From: a virus
Reading direction: 5' to 3' (one strand)
DNA length: 28,127 nt
IMG/VR virus record: IMGVR_UViG_3300047461_000142
Location: 1 to 28,127 of that record
The notes under the pieces were generated by a model that was given only the letters and a program-made list of their open reading frames with translations, was not told where the DNA came from and did not search any database. Positions 7,611 to 15,408 of this stretch are shown here, piece by piece. The position numbers and the translations under genes were made by a program. The first letter of the stretch is position 1. Each line of letters opens with the position of its first letter.

Positions 7611-7970
7611 ATGGCAAATAGACAAGTTTCGACACATAAAAAAAGATTAATGCTCAAAGCATTGGAAAAAAGTTTATCAGTTGTTACAACAGCTTGTAAG
7701 CAAGTTGGCATTGATAGGCAAACACATTATAATTGGTTAAAGAAAGATCCTAAGTATGCAGCAGAAGTTAAATCCATTGAGGATATTACATTAGATTTTG
7801 CTGAAAGCCAATTACATAAGCAAATACAAGAGGGAAATACAACTGCAACAATATTTCTACTAAAAACAAAAGGGAAAAAAAGAGGTTATGTTGAAAGACA
7901 AGAGATACAACATGATAGCTCTATTGAAAGCAAACTAATTGAATGGACACCAGCCAAAGAAAAAGAATAA
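7611..7970 (+). CDS. terS: Terminase small subunit
   Basis: A 119-residue protein next to the large terminase. The N-terminal helix-turn-helix (about 15-50) shows A-L-E-K-S-L-S-V-V-T-T-A-C and I-D-R-Q-T-H-Y-N-W-L, a pattern common in phage small terminases. Residues 60-105 hold a helical oligomerisation region with F-A-E-S-Q-L-H-K-Q-I and the L-K-T-K-G-K-K-R-G-Y segment. Small terminases recognise phage DNA and regulate the large subunit's cutting and packaging. The gene overlaps the large subunit gene by 28 bases. Confidence 0.85.
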   Translation: MANRQVSTHKKRLMLKALEKSLSVVTTACKQVGIDRQTHYNWLKKDPKYAAEVKSIEDITLDFAESQLHKQIQEGNTTATIFLLKTKGKKRGYVERQEIQHDSSIESKLIEWTPAKEKE

Positions 7971-9124
7971 AAGAGTATTGTAACAAACAATTTTATGAAG
8001 CTGTAAATACCAAAGCCAGATTAAATATTTGGCAAGGGGGAACGCGAAGTGGGAAAAGTTGGAGCTTGATGCAATATTGTTTGTATGTAATGACTACTGA
8101 AAAAGAGCCACTAACAATAAGCATAGTTAGAAAAACACTCCCAGCACTTAAAAGATCAGTTCTAAGAGATTTTTTACATATATCTAAAGAATTGGGTATA
8201 TATTGGAATGGCATACATAACAAATCAGAAAATACATTTGAATTTAATGGGCATACACTAGAAATGTTTAGTGCTGATGATGCACAAAAGATTAGGGGAT
8301 CTGCTAGAGATATATTATGGATTAATGAGGGTAATGAATTGTTTTTTGAAGATTATCAGCAATTAGTAATGCGAACCAGGAAAAAGATATTAATTGATTT
8401 TAACCCATCTGATCCAGTACATTATCTTTATGACTTAGCTGAAAGGGATGATGCTAACTTATTTATCTCAACATACAAAGACAATAAGTTTTTGCCTAAA
8501 GAATTAATTGATGAAATTGAAAGGATTAAAGAACGAGATCCTGACTATTGGCGAGTATATGGTGAGGGACAAAGAGCAGTATTTAGTGAAAAGCAAATAT
8601 TTAAAAACTGGAATTATATTCCATATAAAGATTTTCCACAAATAGATGATGAAGTGCTGGGATGTGATTTTGGATTTAGCCAAGACAATTTAGCTATTGT
8701 AAAAGTTGGTAGGCACAATGATAAATTATACATACATGAATTAATGTATAAAAAAGGAATGACAAACCGAGATATTGCAAACTTTATTAAAGAACAAAAG
8801 CTGAATGATATGTTAATGTATTGTGATAGTGCTGAGCCAAAAAGTATTGAAGAACTAAGGCAAATGTCAGTATGGGCAAAACCAGCTGTAAAAGGTCAAG
8901 GTTCTATTAATGCTGGTATATCATTACTAAAAGAATTTGATATATATGTTAGCGAGGAATCAATAAATATTTTAAAAGAACAACAAAGCTACATTTATGA
9001 TGAGCTAAAAGATGGCACAATAATTAACAAACCAAAAGCAAACCAACAAGATCACTTATTAGATAGTATTCGTTATTGTGTTTATTCAAGGTGGCGAAAT
9101 CGTAATGACTTTTTTGTTGTATAA
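7943..9124 (+). CDS. terL: Terminase large subunit (PBSX/Terminase_3 type)
   Basis: A 393-residue packaging motor. ATPase: Walker A G-G-T-R-S-G-K-S (32-39) and Walker B I-L-W-I-N-E (124-129). Nuclease (RNase H fold): Asp242 in C-D-F-G-F-S, Asp295 in Y-C-D-S-A-E and the D-H-L-L-D pair at 370-374. All expected catalytic residues are present and the length is normal for the family. It translocates DNA into the prohead and cuts the concatemer. ATG 7943 lies inside the small subunit gene, and residues 1-30 contain the expected adenine-contact region with Q-F-Y, so this start is kept. Confidence 0.95.
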   Translation: MDTSQRKRIKEYCNKQFYEAVNTKARLNIWQGGTRSGKSWSLMQYCLYVMTTEKEPLTISIVRKTLPALKRSVLRDFLHISKELGIYWNGIHNKSENTFEFNGHTLEMFSADDAQKIRGSARDILWINEGNELFFEDYQQLVMRTRKKILIDFNPSDPVHYLYDLAERDDANLFISTYKDNKFLPKELIDEIERIKERDPDYWRVYGEGQRAVFSEKQIFKNWNYIPYKDFPQIDDEVLGCDFGFSQDNLAIVKVGRHNDKLYIHELMYKKGMTNRDIANFIKEQKLNDMLMYCDSAEPKSIEELRQMSVWAKPAVKGQGSINAGISLLKEFDIYVSEESINILKEQQSYIYDELKDGTIINKPKANQQDHLLDSIRYCVYSRWRNRNDFFVV

Positions 9125-9169
9125 TAAAAGAATTTATTATTTTGTATTTTTACATAAAATTTTATTTTA

Positions 9170-11212
9170 ATGGCATCATTCTTTGACCGATTCAGAAACC
9201 TATTGACCAAAAATGCTCAACAAACAGCACAAGAATATAACAAAGCTATTTATAACTGGCTAGGAGAAAGCATAGTTTGGAATCCAGAAAACGACACAAC
9301 TTACATTAATGAGGGATACAGAAAAAATGCAACTGTATATTCGTTAGTAAATATCATAGCAAAAGCAGCATCATCTATACCATTTCAAGTTTATGAAAAG
9401 GTAAATGACAATGATTACAAAAGGTATAAATCAATGACTAATGGTACATTTGATACAACTGTATTACACAAAGCTGATTTCTTAAAAAAGAAAGCATTGG
9501 TTGAGTTAGAAGATACTGAACTACATAAATTACTAGATCGACCAAACCCAGCTCAATCTTATGCATCTTGGATTACTGAACTTATTGCATTTGGTAAATT
9601 AACTGGTAACAGATACATATATGGTATTGCTCCAGAAACTGGCAATGGTGCTGGTAAATACAAAGAACTGTATGTTTTGCCTAGTCAAATAGTTGAGATT
9701 ATTTCTGGTGGTATTATGCAACCAGTAAAAGAATATGCAATTGAATATAATGGTCAATATAAAATGCCAGCTGATTGTATATGCCACATAAAAGATTTTA
9801 ATCCTTACTATGATGGATCTGGTTCACATCTTTATGGTCAATCACCACTTAGAGCTGGTTTAAGATCAATGACAACAAATAATGAAGCTGTACAAACTGG
9901 TGTTAAGTATTTACAAAACCAAACAGCTAGAGGTGTGCTTATGAGTGATGAGGGTGATCTTAATGAAGTTCAAGCACAACAATTAAAAGACAAGTTTAGA
10001 AAAAACTTTCAAGGTGCTGATAATGCTGGTGATATAATTATAACACCAAAGAAATTGTCTTGGGTAAACTTTGGATTAAATGCAAGTGATGTTAGTTTAA
10101 TTGAACAATACAATGCATCTATAAAAGATCTTTGTAACATATATAATGTTCCAGTATCACTTTTAAATAATACAGAATCAAGTACGTTTAATAACGTAAA
10201 AGAAGCTAAAAAAGCATTATATCAAAATTGTGTTATTCCTGAGTTAAATAAGATAGCTGATGAGCTAAACAGATGGTTAGCACCTAAGTATGGTGAAAAA
10301 TTATGTATTGAGTTTGATTATAGTTCAATACCAGAATTACAAGAGGAAACCGAAAAGGTTGTAAATCAAATGTCTCAAGCATGGTGGTTAACTCCAAATG
10401 AAAAGAGAGCTGCAATGTCTTATGGTACTGATGAGGAAAATGAAATACTTAATGAATACTACATACCAGCTAACTTAATTCCAACATCTGGAACTGATAT
10501 TGATATTGAAGATCCACAACCAGCACAAAGTGATGAAGAAGTTGAAAAGATGTTTTTAAAAGCTGAGGTTTCTGCTAGAACCGAAAAGGCATTAAAAAAA
10601 AAAGTAGAAGATCATAATTCATCAGTTGAGGCAGCATCAAAAAAAACTAGTTTAGGCACTCTAAAAGCTGTATTTAAAAGAGGTGTTGGTGCTTATAACA
10701 CAAATCCTAGTAGTGTACGACCAAATGTATCTAGTGCCGATCAATGGGCAATGGCTAGAGTTAATTCATTTTTATATGCATTAAAGAATGGCAAATATAG
10801 AGGTGGTAAACATGATACTGATTTATTGCCAGAGGGACATCCAATGAGTTCTAAAAAAGAAATGTTTACAGAAATTGAAATTAAAGCAACTTATAATGAC
10901 TATCCACAATCAGCATCTAATAATGCTAAAAGAATGATTGAATGGAGAGAAAAGCATGGTCGAGATGAAGTTAGAGGTGGTACTGAGGTTGGTTGGAAAA
11001 GAGCAAGTCAATTAGCAAATAGAGAAAAATTATCTGAATCTACAATAGCTAGAATGGCACAATTTAATAGACACAGAGAGAATGCAACCATTGATCCACA
11101 ATATAAAGATACTCCCTGGAAAGACAGAGGTTATGTAGCTTGGAACTTATGGGGTGGTACATCTGGTGTAAACTGGGCAATAAAGAAAATCAAACAAATT
11201 AGAGATGAGTAA
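9170..11212 (+). CDS. Portal protein with C-terminal accessory domains
   Basis: A 680-residue protein. Residues about 1-440 are an HK97-type portal: S-L-V-N-I-I-A-K-A-A-S-S-I-P near the start, the D-R-P-N-P region, G-N-R-Y-I-Y, and the S-T-F-N-N-V-K-E-A-K-K-A-L stretch followed by the amphipathic helix to W-L-A-P. This part forms the dodecameric ring through which DNA passes. Beyond a charged linker are two extra units: about 493-565 (G-T-L-K-A-V-F-K-R-G, with D-Q-W-A-M-A-R-V-N-S-F) and about 575-680 (S-N-N-A-K-R, G-W-K-R-A-S-Q-L-A-N-R, W-N-L-W-G-G-T-S-G). Similar units occur in other phage head proteins, but their function is unknown to me. The frame is intact and ends in an 8-base overlap with the next gene. 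Confidence 0.88.
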   Translation: MASFFDRFRNLLTKNAQQTAQEYNKAIYNWLGESIVWNPENDTTYINEGYRKNATVYSLVNIIAKAASSIPFQVYEKVNDNDYKRYKSMTNGTFDTTVLHKADFLKKKALVELEDTELHKLLDRPNPAQSYASWITELIAFGKLTGNRYIYGIAPETGNGAGKYKELYVLPSQIVEIISGGIMQPVKEYAIEYNGQYKMPADCICHIKDFNPYYDGSGSHLYGQSPLRAGLRSMTTNNEAVQTGVKYLQNQTARGVLMSDEGDLNEVQAQQLKDKFRKNFQGADNAGDIIITPKKLSWVNFGLNASDVSLIEQYNASIKDLCNIYNVPVSLLNNTESSTFNNVKEAKKALYQNCVIPELNKIADELNRWLAPKYGEKLCIEFDYSSIPELQEETEKVVNQMSQAWWLTPNEKRAAMSYGTDEENEILNEYYIPANLIPTSGTDIDIEDPQPAQSDEEVEKMFLKAEVSARTEKALKKKVEDHNSSVEAASKKTSLGTLKAVFKRGVGAYNTNPSSVRPNVSSADQWAMARVNSFLYALKNGKYRGGKHDTDLLPEGHPMSSKKEMFTEIEIKATYNDYPQSASNNAKRMIEWREKHGRDEVRGGTEVGWKRASQLANREKLSESTIARMAQFNRHRENATIDPQYKDTPWKDRGYVAWNLWGGTSGVNWAIKKIKQIRDE

Positions 11213-12038
11213 TGGAAAATGGAGAGATGCTTTTGAAAAACAAAGGAGAATAACCGAAAAAAGAAATATCTCAAGATTTACTAAGTATTATCAAAAAGAG
11301 TATAACAAAGGAGTTGACAATGTTTTAGAAACTGGCAATACTAACTACCAATATTTATTTACAGTAGATTTTTTTGACAAACTATATAATGAGTTGTACC
11401 AAGATACATCAATGCATTTTGCTAAGTGGTATGCTAAAACTTTTGACAAATACATAAAAAAAGGTATTGATAGTAAAGAGTATGTAACTCAATGGCAAGC
11501 TGCATTTGGGTTATATGCTAAACAAGTAGCAGCAACAAATGTTGTTTTAGTAAGTGGTACTGCAAAAAAAACATTAATTAAAATAACACAAAGATTATTT
11601 GCTGATCCTGAGTTTATGGGTTTAGGTTATGATGCAAAAGCTAGAATACTAAAAAAACAATTTACTAAATATTCAAGGTATCAAGCACAAAGATTAGTTA
11701 GAACAGAAACTACTAGAGCTGCAAACTATGGAGTTGAGCAAAGTGCCTTAACTGTTTTTCCTGGTGAAAACTTGATTAAAGAATGGTCAACATCATTAGA
11801 TGGCAGAGAGAGAGAATGGCATGCTGTTGCTAATGGGCAAAAGGTAAAACACAAAGATTCTTTTATTGTAGGTGGCGAAGCTATGATGCGACCAGGAGAG
11901 GGTTCAGCTAGAAATGTGGTAAATTGTAGATGTTCAGTTATTTATTATCCAGATCAATCAAATCAACCCAGCTCATCAAGTAATCTACTATTTAATATTG
12001 GTGTTGGTTTAGCAATCAATGAGCTAACAAAGGATTAA
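11205..12038 (+). CDS. Minor head protein, Mu gpF-like / SPP1 gp7 family
   Basis: A 277-residue protein directly after the portal, where this family normally lies. The signature is seen in order: R-L-V-R-T-E-T-T-R-A-A-N-Y-G in the middle, K-E-W with R-E-R-E-W-H, G-Q-K-V, a G-G-E-A-M-x-x-P-G turn, and N-C-R-C at 240-243. The His/Cys residues of this region may bind metal. These proteins join a few copies to the portal-containing vertex and affect DNA ejection. The C-terminus ends in a Ser-rich linker and a short hydrophobic tail. The start lies inside the portal gene (8-base overlap). Confidence 0.85.
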   Translation: MSNGKWRDAFEKQRRITEKRNISRFTKYYQKEYNKGVDNVLETGNTNYQYLFTVDFFDKLYNELYQDTSMHFAKWYAKTFDKYIKKGIDSKEYVTQWQAAFGLYAKQVAATNVVLVSGTAKKTLIKITQRLFADPEFMGLGYDAKARILKKQFTKYSRYQAQRLVRTETTRAANYGVEQSALTVFPGENLIKEWSTSLDGREREWHAVANGQKVKHKDSFIVGGEAMMRPGEGSARNVVNCRCSVIYYPDQSNQPSSSSNLLFNIGVGLAINELTKD

Positions 12039-12068
12039 AAATTATTTTAGTAATTTTACAAAAAATAT

Positions 12069-12755
12069 ATGTATATGGAATTTATTTATAAAGCAGCTCC
12101 TTTAGGCGACATTATTTCTGATTTTGATGAAAAGAATGGTATCGTAAAAGGTTATGGTTCTTACTTTGATAATAAAGATAGCGACCAAGACATCATTAGA
12201 AAAGGAGCATATCAAAAGACAATACAAGAAAATGGTTCAAGGGTTAAGTATTTATATCAACATGATATGATGCAACCAATAGGTAAAATGAAAGAGTTAT
12301 ATGAAGATGACAAAGGTTTAGTATTTGTTGCTGAAGTGCCTAAAACACAACTTGGAACAGATGTTATCGAACTTATGAAAGCTGGTGTAATTACTGAAAA
12401 CTCTGTTGGTATAATGCCAATAGTTAAAGAAGAAAAAGGTGATTATAGAGAAATAAAAGAAGTTAAACTATATGAAATTAGTGCTGTTACTTTAGCAGCA
12501 AATGATCAAGCTAAGATATTAGATGTCAAAGGCACAACTAATATTGATCAAGTTTACAAAAGATATGATAATATTTGTAAGCTACTTAGAAAAGGCAATA
12601 TCTCAGAAGATATGGGATATGCTCTAGAATCCGAAATTATCAAACTCAAAACATATTTCATCAATGCCACTCAGCCAGTTGAGGAAACTACTGAGCCGAC
12701 AGAAAAAAACCATGAGATTGATGTTTATAAATACTTGTTAAATAATCTTAAATAA
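12069..12755 (+). CDS. Prohead protease (HK97 family, U35-type)
   Basis: A 228-residue serine protease that cleaves scaffold and capsid N-termini during head maturation. The fold cues are G-I-V-K-G-Y-G-S-Y-F-D at 24-34, the catalytic His65 in Y-Q-H-D, Ser112 in T-E-N-S-V-G and the L-Y-E-I-S-A-V-T-L-A strand. The C-terminal part (about 160-228) is variable and helical and probably acts as scaffold. It sits immediately before the capsid gene, the standard order. Two start codons are possible (12069 and 12075); the first is taken without firm evidence. A TAATTTTA box lies at 12051-12058, one mismatch from the promoter consensus. Confidence 0.88.
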   Translation: MYMEFIYKAAPLGDIISDFDEKNGIVKGYGSYFDNKDSDQDIIRKGAYQKTIQENGSRVKYLYQHDMMQPIGKMKELYEDDKGLVFVAEVPKTQLGTDVIELMKAGVITENSVGIMPIVKEEKGDYREIKEVKLYEISAVTLAANDQAKILDVKGTTNIDQVYKRYDNICKLLRKGNISEDMGYALESEIIKLKTYFINATQPVEETTEPTEKNHEIDVYKYLLNNLK

Positions 12756-12766
12756 TTCTTACTAAA

Positions 12767-13966
12767 ATGGAAGAAAATGTAAAAAAACAGCTTGACCAAA
12801 TTGGGGATCTTATAGATGCTAAATTGGAAAAAGCTCATGGACAAGCACTAGAAAGTGCTACTGGTAAGGCAGATGAAATGCTAAAAAGCGAAATTTCTAA
12901 CCTTGCTAACAAATTTAATGAGAGATTAGATGAAATGGAAGTTGCTAACAAAAAACACTTTGAAGCAAAAGCTAATGAAAATCTAACTTTCAAAGGTGGC
13001 TTAGTTAAGTCAATAAATGAGGGTGCTATTGAAAACCTTGTAAAAGGGAACTCAAGATCTGCATCTTTTGAAGTTAAAGCTGACATGACTGTTGGTGCTG
13101 ACTTTACTGGCGAAGTTATCCCAGCTGATAGAGTACCAGGATACAAATTTGATCCTACTCGACCAGTACACATTAGACAATTAATCCCACAAGGATCAAC
13201 TAGCTCTGATGTTGTAAGATTCGTAAAAGAATCAGGATATTCAAATGGAGCAGCAACTGCTGCTGAGGGTTCTACTTTAGGACAATCTGATTTCGACATG
13301 ACTGCATCTGACAGCAATGTTAGAAAAATTGGAACATACTTTAGAATTTCTGAAGAAATGTTGGCAGATACTCCACAGCTTACTAGCTATATTTCAGCTA
13401 GAGCACCAGAAAAATTATTAAATGTTGAGGATACTCAAATTTTATCTGGAAATGGAACTGCACCTAATTTATCTGGTATTATTACAGATGCTGCTGACTT
13501 TGACACATCTTCTGGTGGTCAATTCTATCAATCAGTAGAATCAGCTAATGAGTTTGATGTACTTGTTGCATCTTTAAACCAATTAGCTTTATCTAACTAC
13601 CAAGCTAGTTACATACTATTACACCCAACAGATTTCCACAAAATCTTATTATTAAAAGATAGCCAAAACAACTATCTAAAAGATCAAGTGTATTCTGGGT
13701 TACAACCAAACTTTATGGGAGTGCCAGTTATAATCAATAATGCGATTTCAGCTGGATCATTCTTATGTGGTAACTTTAATGTTGGTTCACAACTTTGGAT
13801 AAGAGACAACGTAAATGTTGAGTTCTTTAGAGAAGATGGAACAAACGTAAGAGATGGTTTCGTAACTGTAAGAGTAAGCGAAAGAATAGCATTGACAAAC
13901 TACTTGCCAAATGCATTCGTAAATGGATCATTCTCAACTGCAAAAGCAGCTTTAGAAACTCCATAA
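12767..13966 (+). CDS. Major capsid protein (HK97 fold)
   Basis: A 399-residue capsid protein of the HK97 family. Residues about 1-70 form a charged coiled coil (the delta or scaffold domain) that the preceding protease would remove. Cleavage near 97-110, around S-A-S-F-E-V-K-A-D, is likely by analogy. After that come the N-arm and E-loop (I-R-Q-L-I-P at about 136-141 and the following strands), P-domain and A-domain, with Y-I-L-L-H-P-T-D-F and A-L-T-N-Y-L-P-N-A-F near the end. Codon third positions are more C-rich in places than in neighbouring genes, as often seen in highly expressed genes. A strong terminator follows at 13987. Confidence 0.93.
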   Translation: MEENVKKQLDQIGDLIDAKLEKAHGQALESATGKADEMLKSEISNLANKFNERLDEMEVANKKHFEAKANENLTFKGGLVKSINEGAIENLVKGNSRSASFEVKADMTVGADFTGEVIPADRVPGYKFDPTRPVHIRQLIPQGSTSSDVVRFVKESGYSNGAATAAEGSTLGQSDFDMTASDSNVRKIGTYFRISEEMLADTPQLTSYISARAPEKLLNVEDTQILSGNGTAPNLSGIITDAADFDTSSGGQFYQSVESANEFDVLVASLNQLALSNYQASYILLHPTDFHKILLLKDSQNNYLKDQVYSGLQPNFMGVPVIINNAISAGSFLCGNFNVGSQLWIRDNVNVEFFREDGTNVRDGFVTVRVSERIALTNYLPNAFVNGSFSTAKAALETP

Positions 13967-13986
13967 TAATTACTTTTATTATAATT

Positions 13987-14013
13987 AAAGGGGTATTTAT
14001 TACCCCTTTTTTT
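13987..14013 (+). terminator. Intrinsic terminator after the major capsid gene
   Basis: AAAGGGGTA (13987-13995) pairs perfectly with TACCCCTTT (14001-14009) around a 5-base loop, running into seven T's (14007-14013). It would end the packaging and head transcript. Confidence 0.9.
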
Positions 14014-14054
14014 ATGGGGTAAACTCAAATAAATTAAAAATAAAACAAAATATA

Positions 14055-14087
14055 TTTTGATTTTTAAAATATTCTTTTATATATTTG
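14055..14087 (+). promoter_or_regulatory. Bacteroidetes-type promoter (TTTTG, 20 bases, TATATTTG)
   Basis: TTTTG at 14055-14059 and TATATTTG at 14080-14087 have a 20-base spacer, a full match to the Bacteroidetes promoter layout. It follows the capsid terminator and precedes the ATG at 14109 by 21 bases, so the accessory cluster has its own transcription start. Confidence 0.75.
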
Positions 14088-14108
14088 TGTAAACAAAAAA
14101 TTATTACA

Positions 14109-14357
14109 ATGGAAAATTATTTAGATGAAATTAAAACTTTTAAAAACTGGAGAAATGAAAATATTTCTTTTGAACCTTTTTATCATACAGCAAAAAGATT
14201 GTATAGAGTATCAAGATGTGTTAATGGTGTAATGCATGAGGTTTATGAAAATAAAGGTTATGACACATTGTTAGAGGCATTATATGCTTGTAACAAAAAA
14301 TATAATTATTGGGCAAATTTTAGAAAAAAAGCAGTCAAATCTTGGAGCATAAATTAA
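14109..14357 (+). CDS. Hypothetical protein, 82 residues, first gene of the accessory island
   Basis: A small basic, aromatic protein with M-E-N-Y-L at the start and a W-R-N-E / F-E-P-F-Y-H-T-A-K-R-L-Y-R pattern in the first half. The second half is a helix ending in K-A-V-K-S-W. No family was recognised. The ATG at 14109 was chosen because an upstream in-frame TTG at 14085 lies inside the -7 promoter box and so cannot be translated from that transcript. Confidence 0.6.
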   Translation: MENYLDEIKTFKNWRNENISFEPFYHTAKRLYRVSRCVNGVMHEVYENKGYDTLLEALYACNKKYNYWANFRKKAVKSWSIN

Positions 14358-14368
14358 AAAACTTAGAT

Positions 14369-14482
14369 ATGTTTGATATGTATAAAAAATTCTTAAAACA
14401 AGATCCAGACAACTGGAAGTGGTTGATAGCAATCCATGTGGTGCTATATACTTTATGTTTAATCTTAATGCTAGATATATGA
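14369..14482 (+). CDS. Small single-span membrane protein, 37 residues
   Basis: A 37-codon frame starts at ATG 14369 and ends at TGA 14480-14482. Residues 1-18 are polar (M-F-D-M-Y-K-K-F-L-K, then D-P-D-N-W-K-W). Residues 19-35 are an uninterrupted hydrophobic segment (L-I-A-I-H-V-V-L-Y-T-L-C-L-I-L-M-L) long enough to cross the membrane. The stop overlaps the next ATG as ATGA, supporting real translation. Small one-helix phage proteins of this type can be superinfection-exclusion or lysis-related factors, but nothing here identifies which. Confidence 0.5.
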   Translation: MFDMYKKFLKQDPDNWKWLIAIHVVLYTLCLILMLDI

Positions 14483-14775
14483 ATTATAAGAACTTAAAAT
14501 TAAAAGATGCTTTTAAATTAGCTATGAATGATATGACAGATGAATTATGTTTGGCATGGCAACCAGTAACTGATTATGTTATTGATAATACACTAAATGA
14601 TCTAGCAGTTAAGTTTAGTAAAAATTGGCTAGAGCATGATAGGATTCTTTATTCTAGTGTTGACTGGAAACAGCCAGTTTCAAGAACATATCTTGATACT
14701 AAAGAGCAAAGACAATTAAATAAAGAGTTAGGTATAACTAAAAGTAATGAGATAATAAATTGGTATAAAAATTAA
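14479..14775 (+). CDS. Hypothetical protein, 98 residues
   Basis: This gene starts with an ATGA overlap after the 37-residue membrane protein. A GTG 60 bases upstream in the same frame (14419) would give a longer product, but it lies within the small membrane gene and lacks support. The protein is mostly helical, with L-K-D-A-F-K-L-A-M near the start, W-Q-P-V-T-D-Y-V-I-D-N-T in the middle and a polar C-terminus with K-E-L-G-I-T-K. No conserved domain was recognised. It is followed by the potential RNA structure at 14785-14875. Confidence 0.55.
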   Translation: MNYKNLKLKDAFKLAMNDMTDELCLAWQPVTDYVIDNTLNDLAVKFSKNWLEHDRILYSSVDWKQPVSRTYLDTKEQRQLNKELGITKSNEIINWYKN

Positions 14776-14784
14776 TTTAACAAC

Positions 14785-14875
14785 AGGGGGTGTACAAAGA
14801 AATCATAGTGGATAGCTATAAGGTGTACAACTTTTAACCACTACAACGGAGCAAGAGAGCCAACAGTCACCCCCT
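14785..14875 (+). ncRNA. Candidate structured RNA closed by an 8-bp G/C-rich stem
   Basis: The 117-base gap between two genes is closed by AGGGGGTG (14785-14792) pairing perfectly with CACCCCCT (14868-14875). This is striking in DNA this AT-rich. Inside, TAGTGG (14806-14811) pairs with CCACTA (14838-14843), leaving a G/A-rich strand at 14845-14867. GGTGTACAA occurs twice (14789-14797 and 14822-14830), so the second copy's GGTG could compete for the 3' closing strand. There is no T-run after it, so it is not an ordinary terminator. It may be a leader of the gene at 14893 or a separate RNA. I do not recognise a known class, and no hammerhead core is present. Confidence 0.5.
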
Positions 14876-14892
14876 AAATTAAAAGAAAAATT

Positions 14893-15033
14893 ATGAGTTC
14901 AAAAGCAAGATTTAATCACACAATAAAAAAAGCAAAAGAGCAAGGCAGATTTGAAAGATCTGAAAAACAAAAGCTCAACAACTTATTTGGTATAATGGCA
15001 AATGTCCAAAAAGATTTATTTAAAAATGAATAG
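14893..15033 (+). CDS. Small basic hypothetical protein, 46 residues
   Basis: ATG 14893 to TAG 15031-15033. The product is Lys/Arg/Gln-rich and helical (S-S-K-A-R-F at the start, K-K-A-K-E-Q-G-R-F-E, ending F-G-I-M-A-N-V-Q-K-D-L-F). It lies 17 bases after the predicted RNA structure and overlaps the next start by eight bases (ATGAATAG). No family was recognised. The overlap chain with the two following frames is the main support for it being coding. Confidence 0.5.
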   Translation: MSSKARFNHTIKKAKEQGRFERSEKQKLNNLFGIMANVQKDLFKNE

Positions 15034-15181
15034 AAACTATTTAAAGCACTTTTTAGCAATCCTTTTGTTCTTTTTAATGTTTAGGGCAATAGAAATGTCA
15101 AACGACTTGTTAACAGCCATTATATTAGGTATTTTAGGTATATCAGTATTAGCAAACAATAATCATGAACAAGGGAGATAA
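15026..15181 (+). CDS. Small membrane protein with two hydrophobic segments, 51 residues
   Basis: This frame is coupled to the previous one by an 8-base overlap. It has two hydrophobic stretches: about 9-22 (F-L-A-I-L-L-F-F-L-M-F) and about 28-43 (L-L-T-A-I-I-L-G-I-L-G-I-S-V-L-A), separated by an acidic E-M-S-N-D turn. A hairpin in the membrane is likely. Size and topology would suit a holin-like or exclusion protein, but it lies far from the endolysin and the role is open. Confidence 0.5.
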   Translation: MNRNYLKHFLAILLFFLMFRAIEMSNDLLTAIILGILGISVLANNNHEQGR

Positions 15182-15326
15182 TAAATTAGTCATATTAGAC
15201 ACCGACACAATAATAGCTAGTTCTATTGAAAGGAAAGCATGGGATAATTTACCAGCAATAAAAAAACTTAGAGTGTTTAAACATATGGATGCTATAAGAC
15301 AAATAATACAATCACACCCATTGTAA
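15165..15326 (+). CDS. Hypothetical protein, 53 residues
   Basis: ATG 15165 overlaps the 3' end of the membrane protein gene by 17 bases, and the frame ends in TAA 15324-15326. The N-terminus has L-V-I-L-D-T-D-T-I-I. The rest is basic and helical with R-K-A-W-D-N-L-P and a C-terminal I-R-Q-I-I-Q. No family was recognised. It is the last gene before the terminator at 15363. Confidence 0.45.
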   Translation: MNKGDNKLVILDTDTIIASSIERKAWDNLPAIKKLRVFKHMDAIRQIIQSHPL

Positions 15327-15362
15327 TTTATAGTTTTTGTTTTGTTTTAATTTGTGATTGTG

Positions 15363-15397
15363 AAAAAGCCAGTTGTTAATTCAGCTGGTTTTTTTTT
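15363..15397 (+). terminator. Intrinsic terminator in the accessory island
   Basis: CCAGTTG (15369-15375) pairs with CAGCTGG (15382-15388) with one G-U, around a TTAATT loop. The stem extends outward through a G-U and A-T pairs into nine T's (15389-15397). The A-run at 15363-15367 makes it potentially bidirectional. Confidence 0.85.
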
Positions 15398-15408
15398 ATT
15401 TTTAGTAA

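Noticed and set aside
12835-13317. A 160-codon open frame on the minus strand inside the major capsid gene
   Set aside because: It is a shadow of the well-supported capsid gene. Its product is Ser/Leu-rich with no domain, and no promoter or neighbour supports it.
14085-14108. An upstream TTG start for the first island gene
   Set aside because: It falls inside the -7 promoter element, upstream of the likely transcription start.
14368-14375. TATGTTTG as a further promoter box
   Set aside because: It overlaps the start codon of the 37-residue gene and has no -33 element. A chance match is likely in AT-rich DNA.
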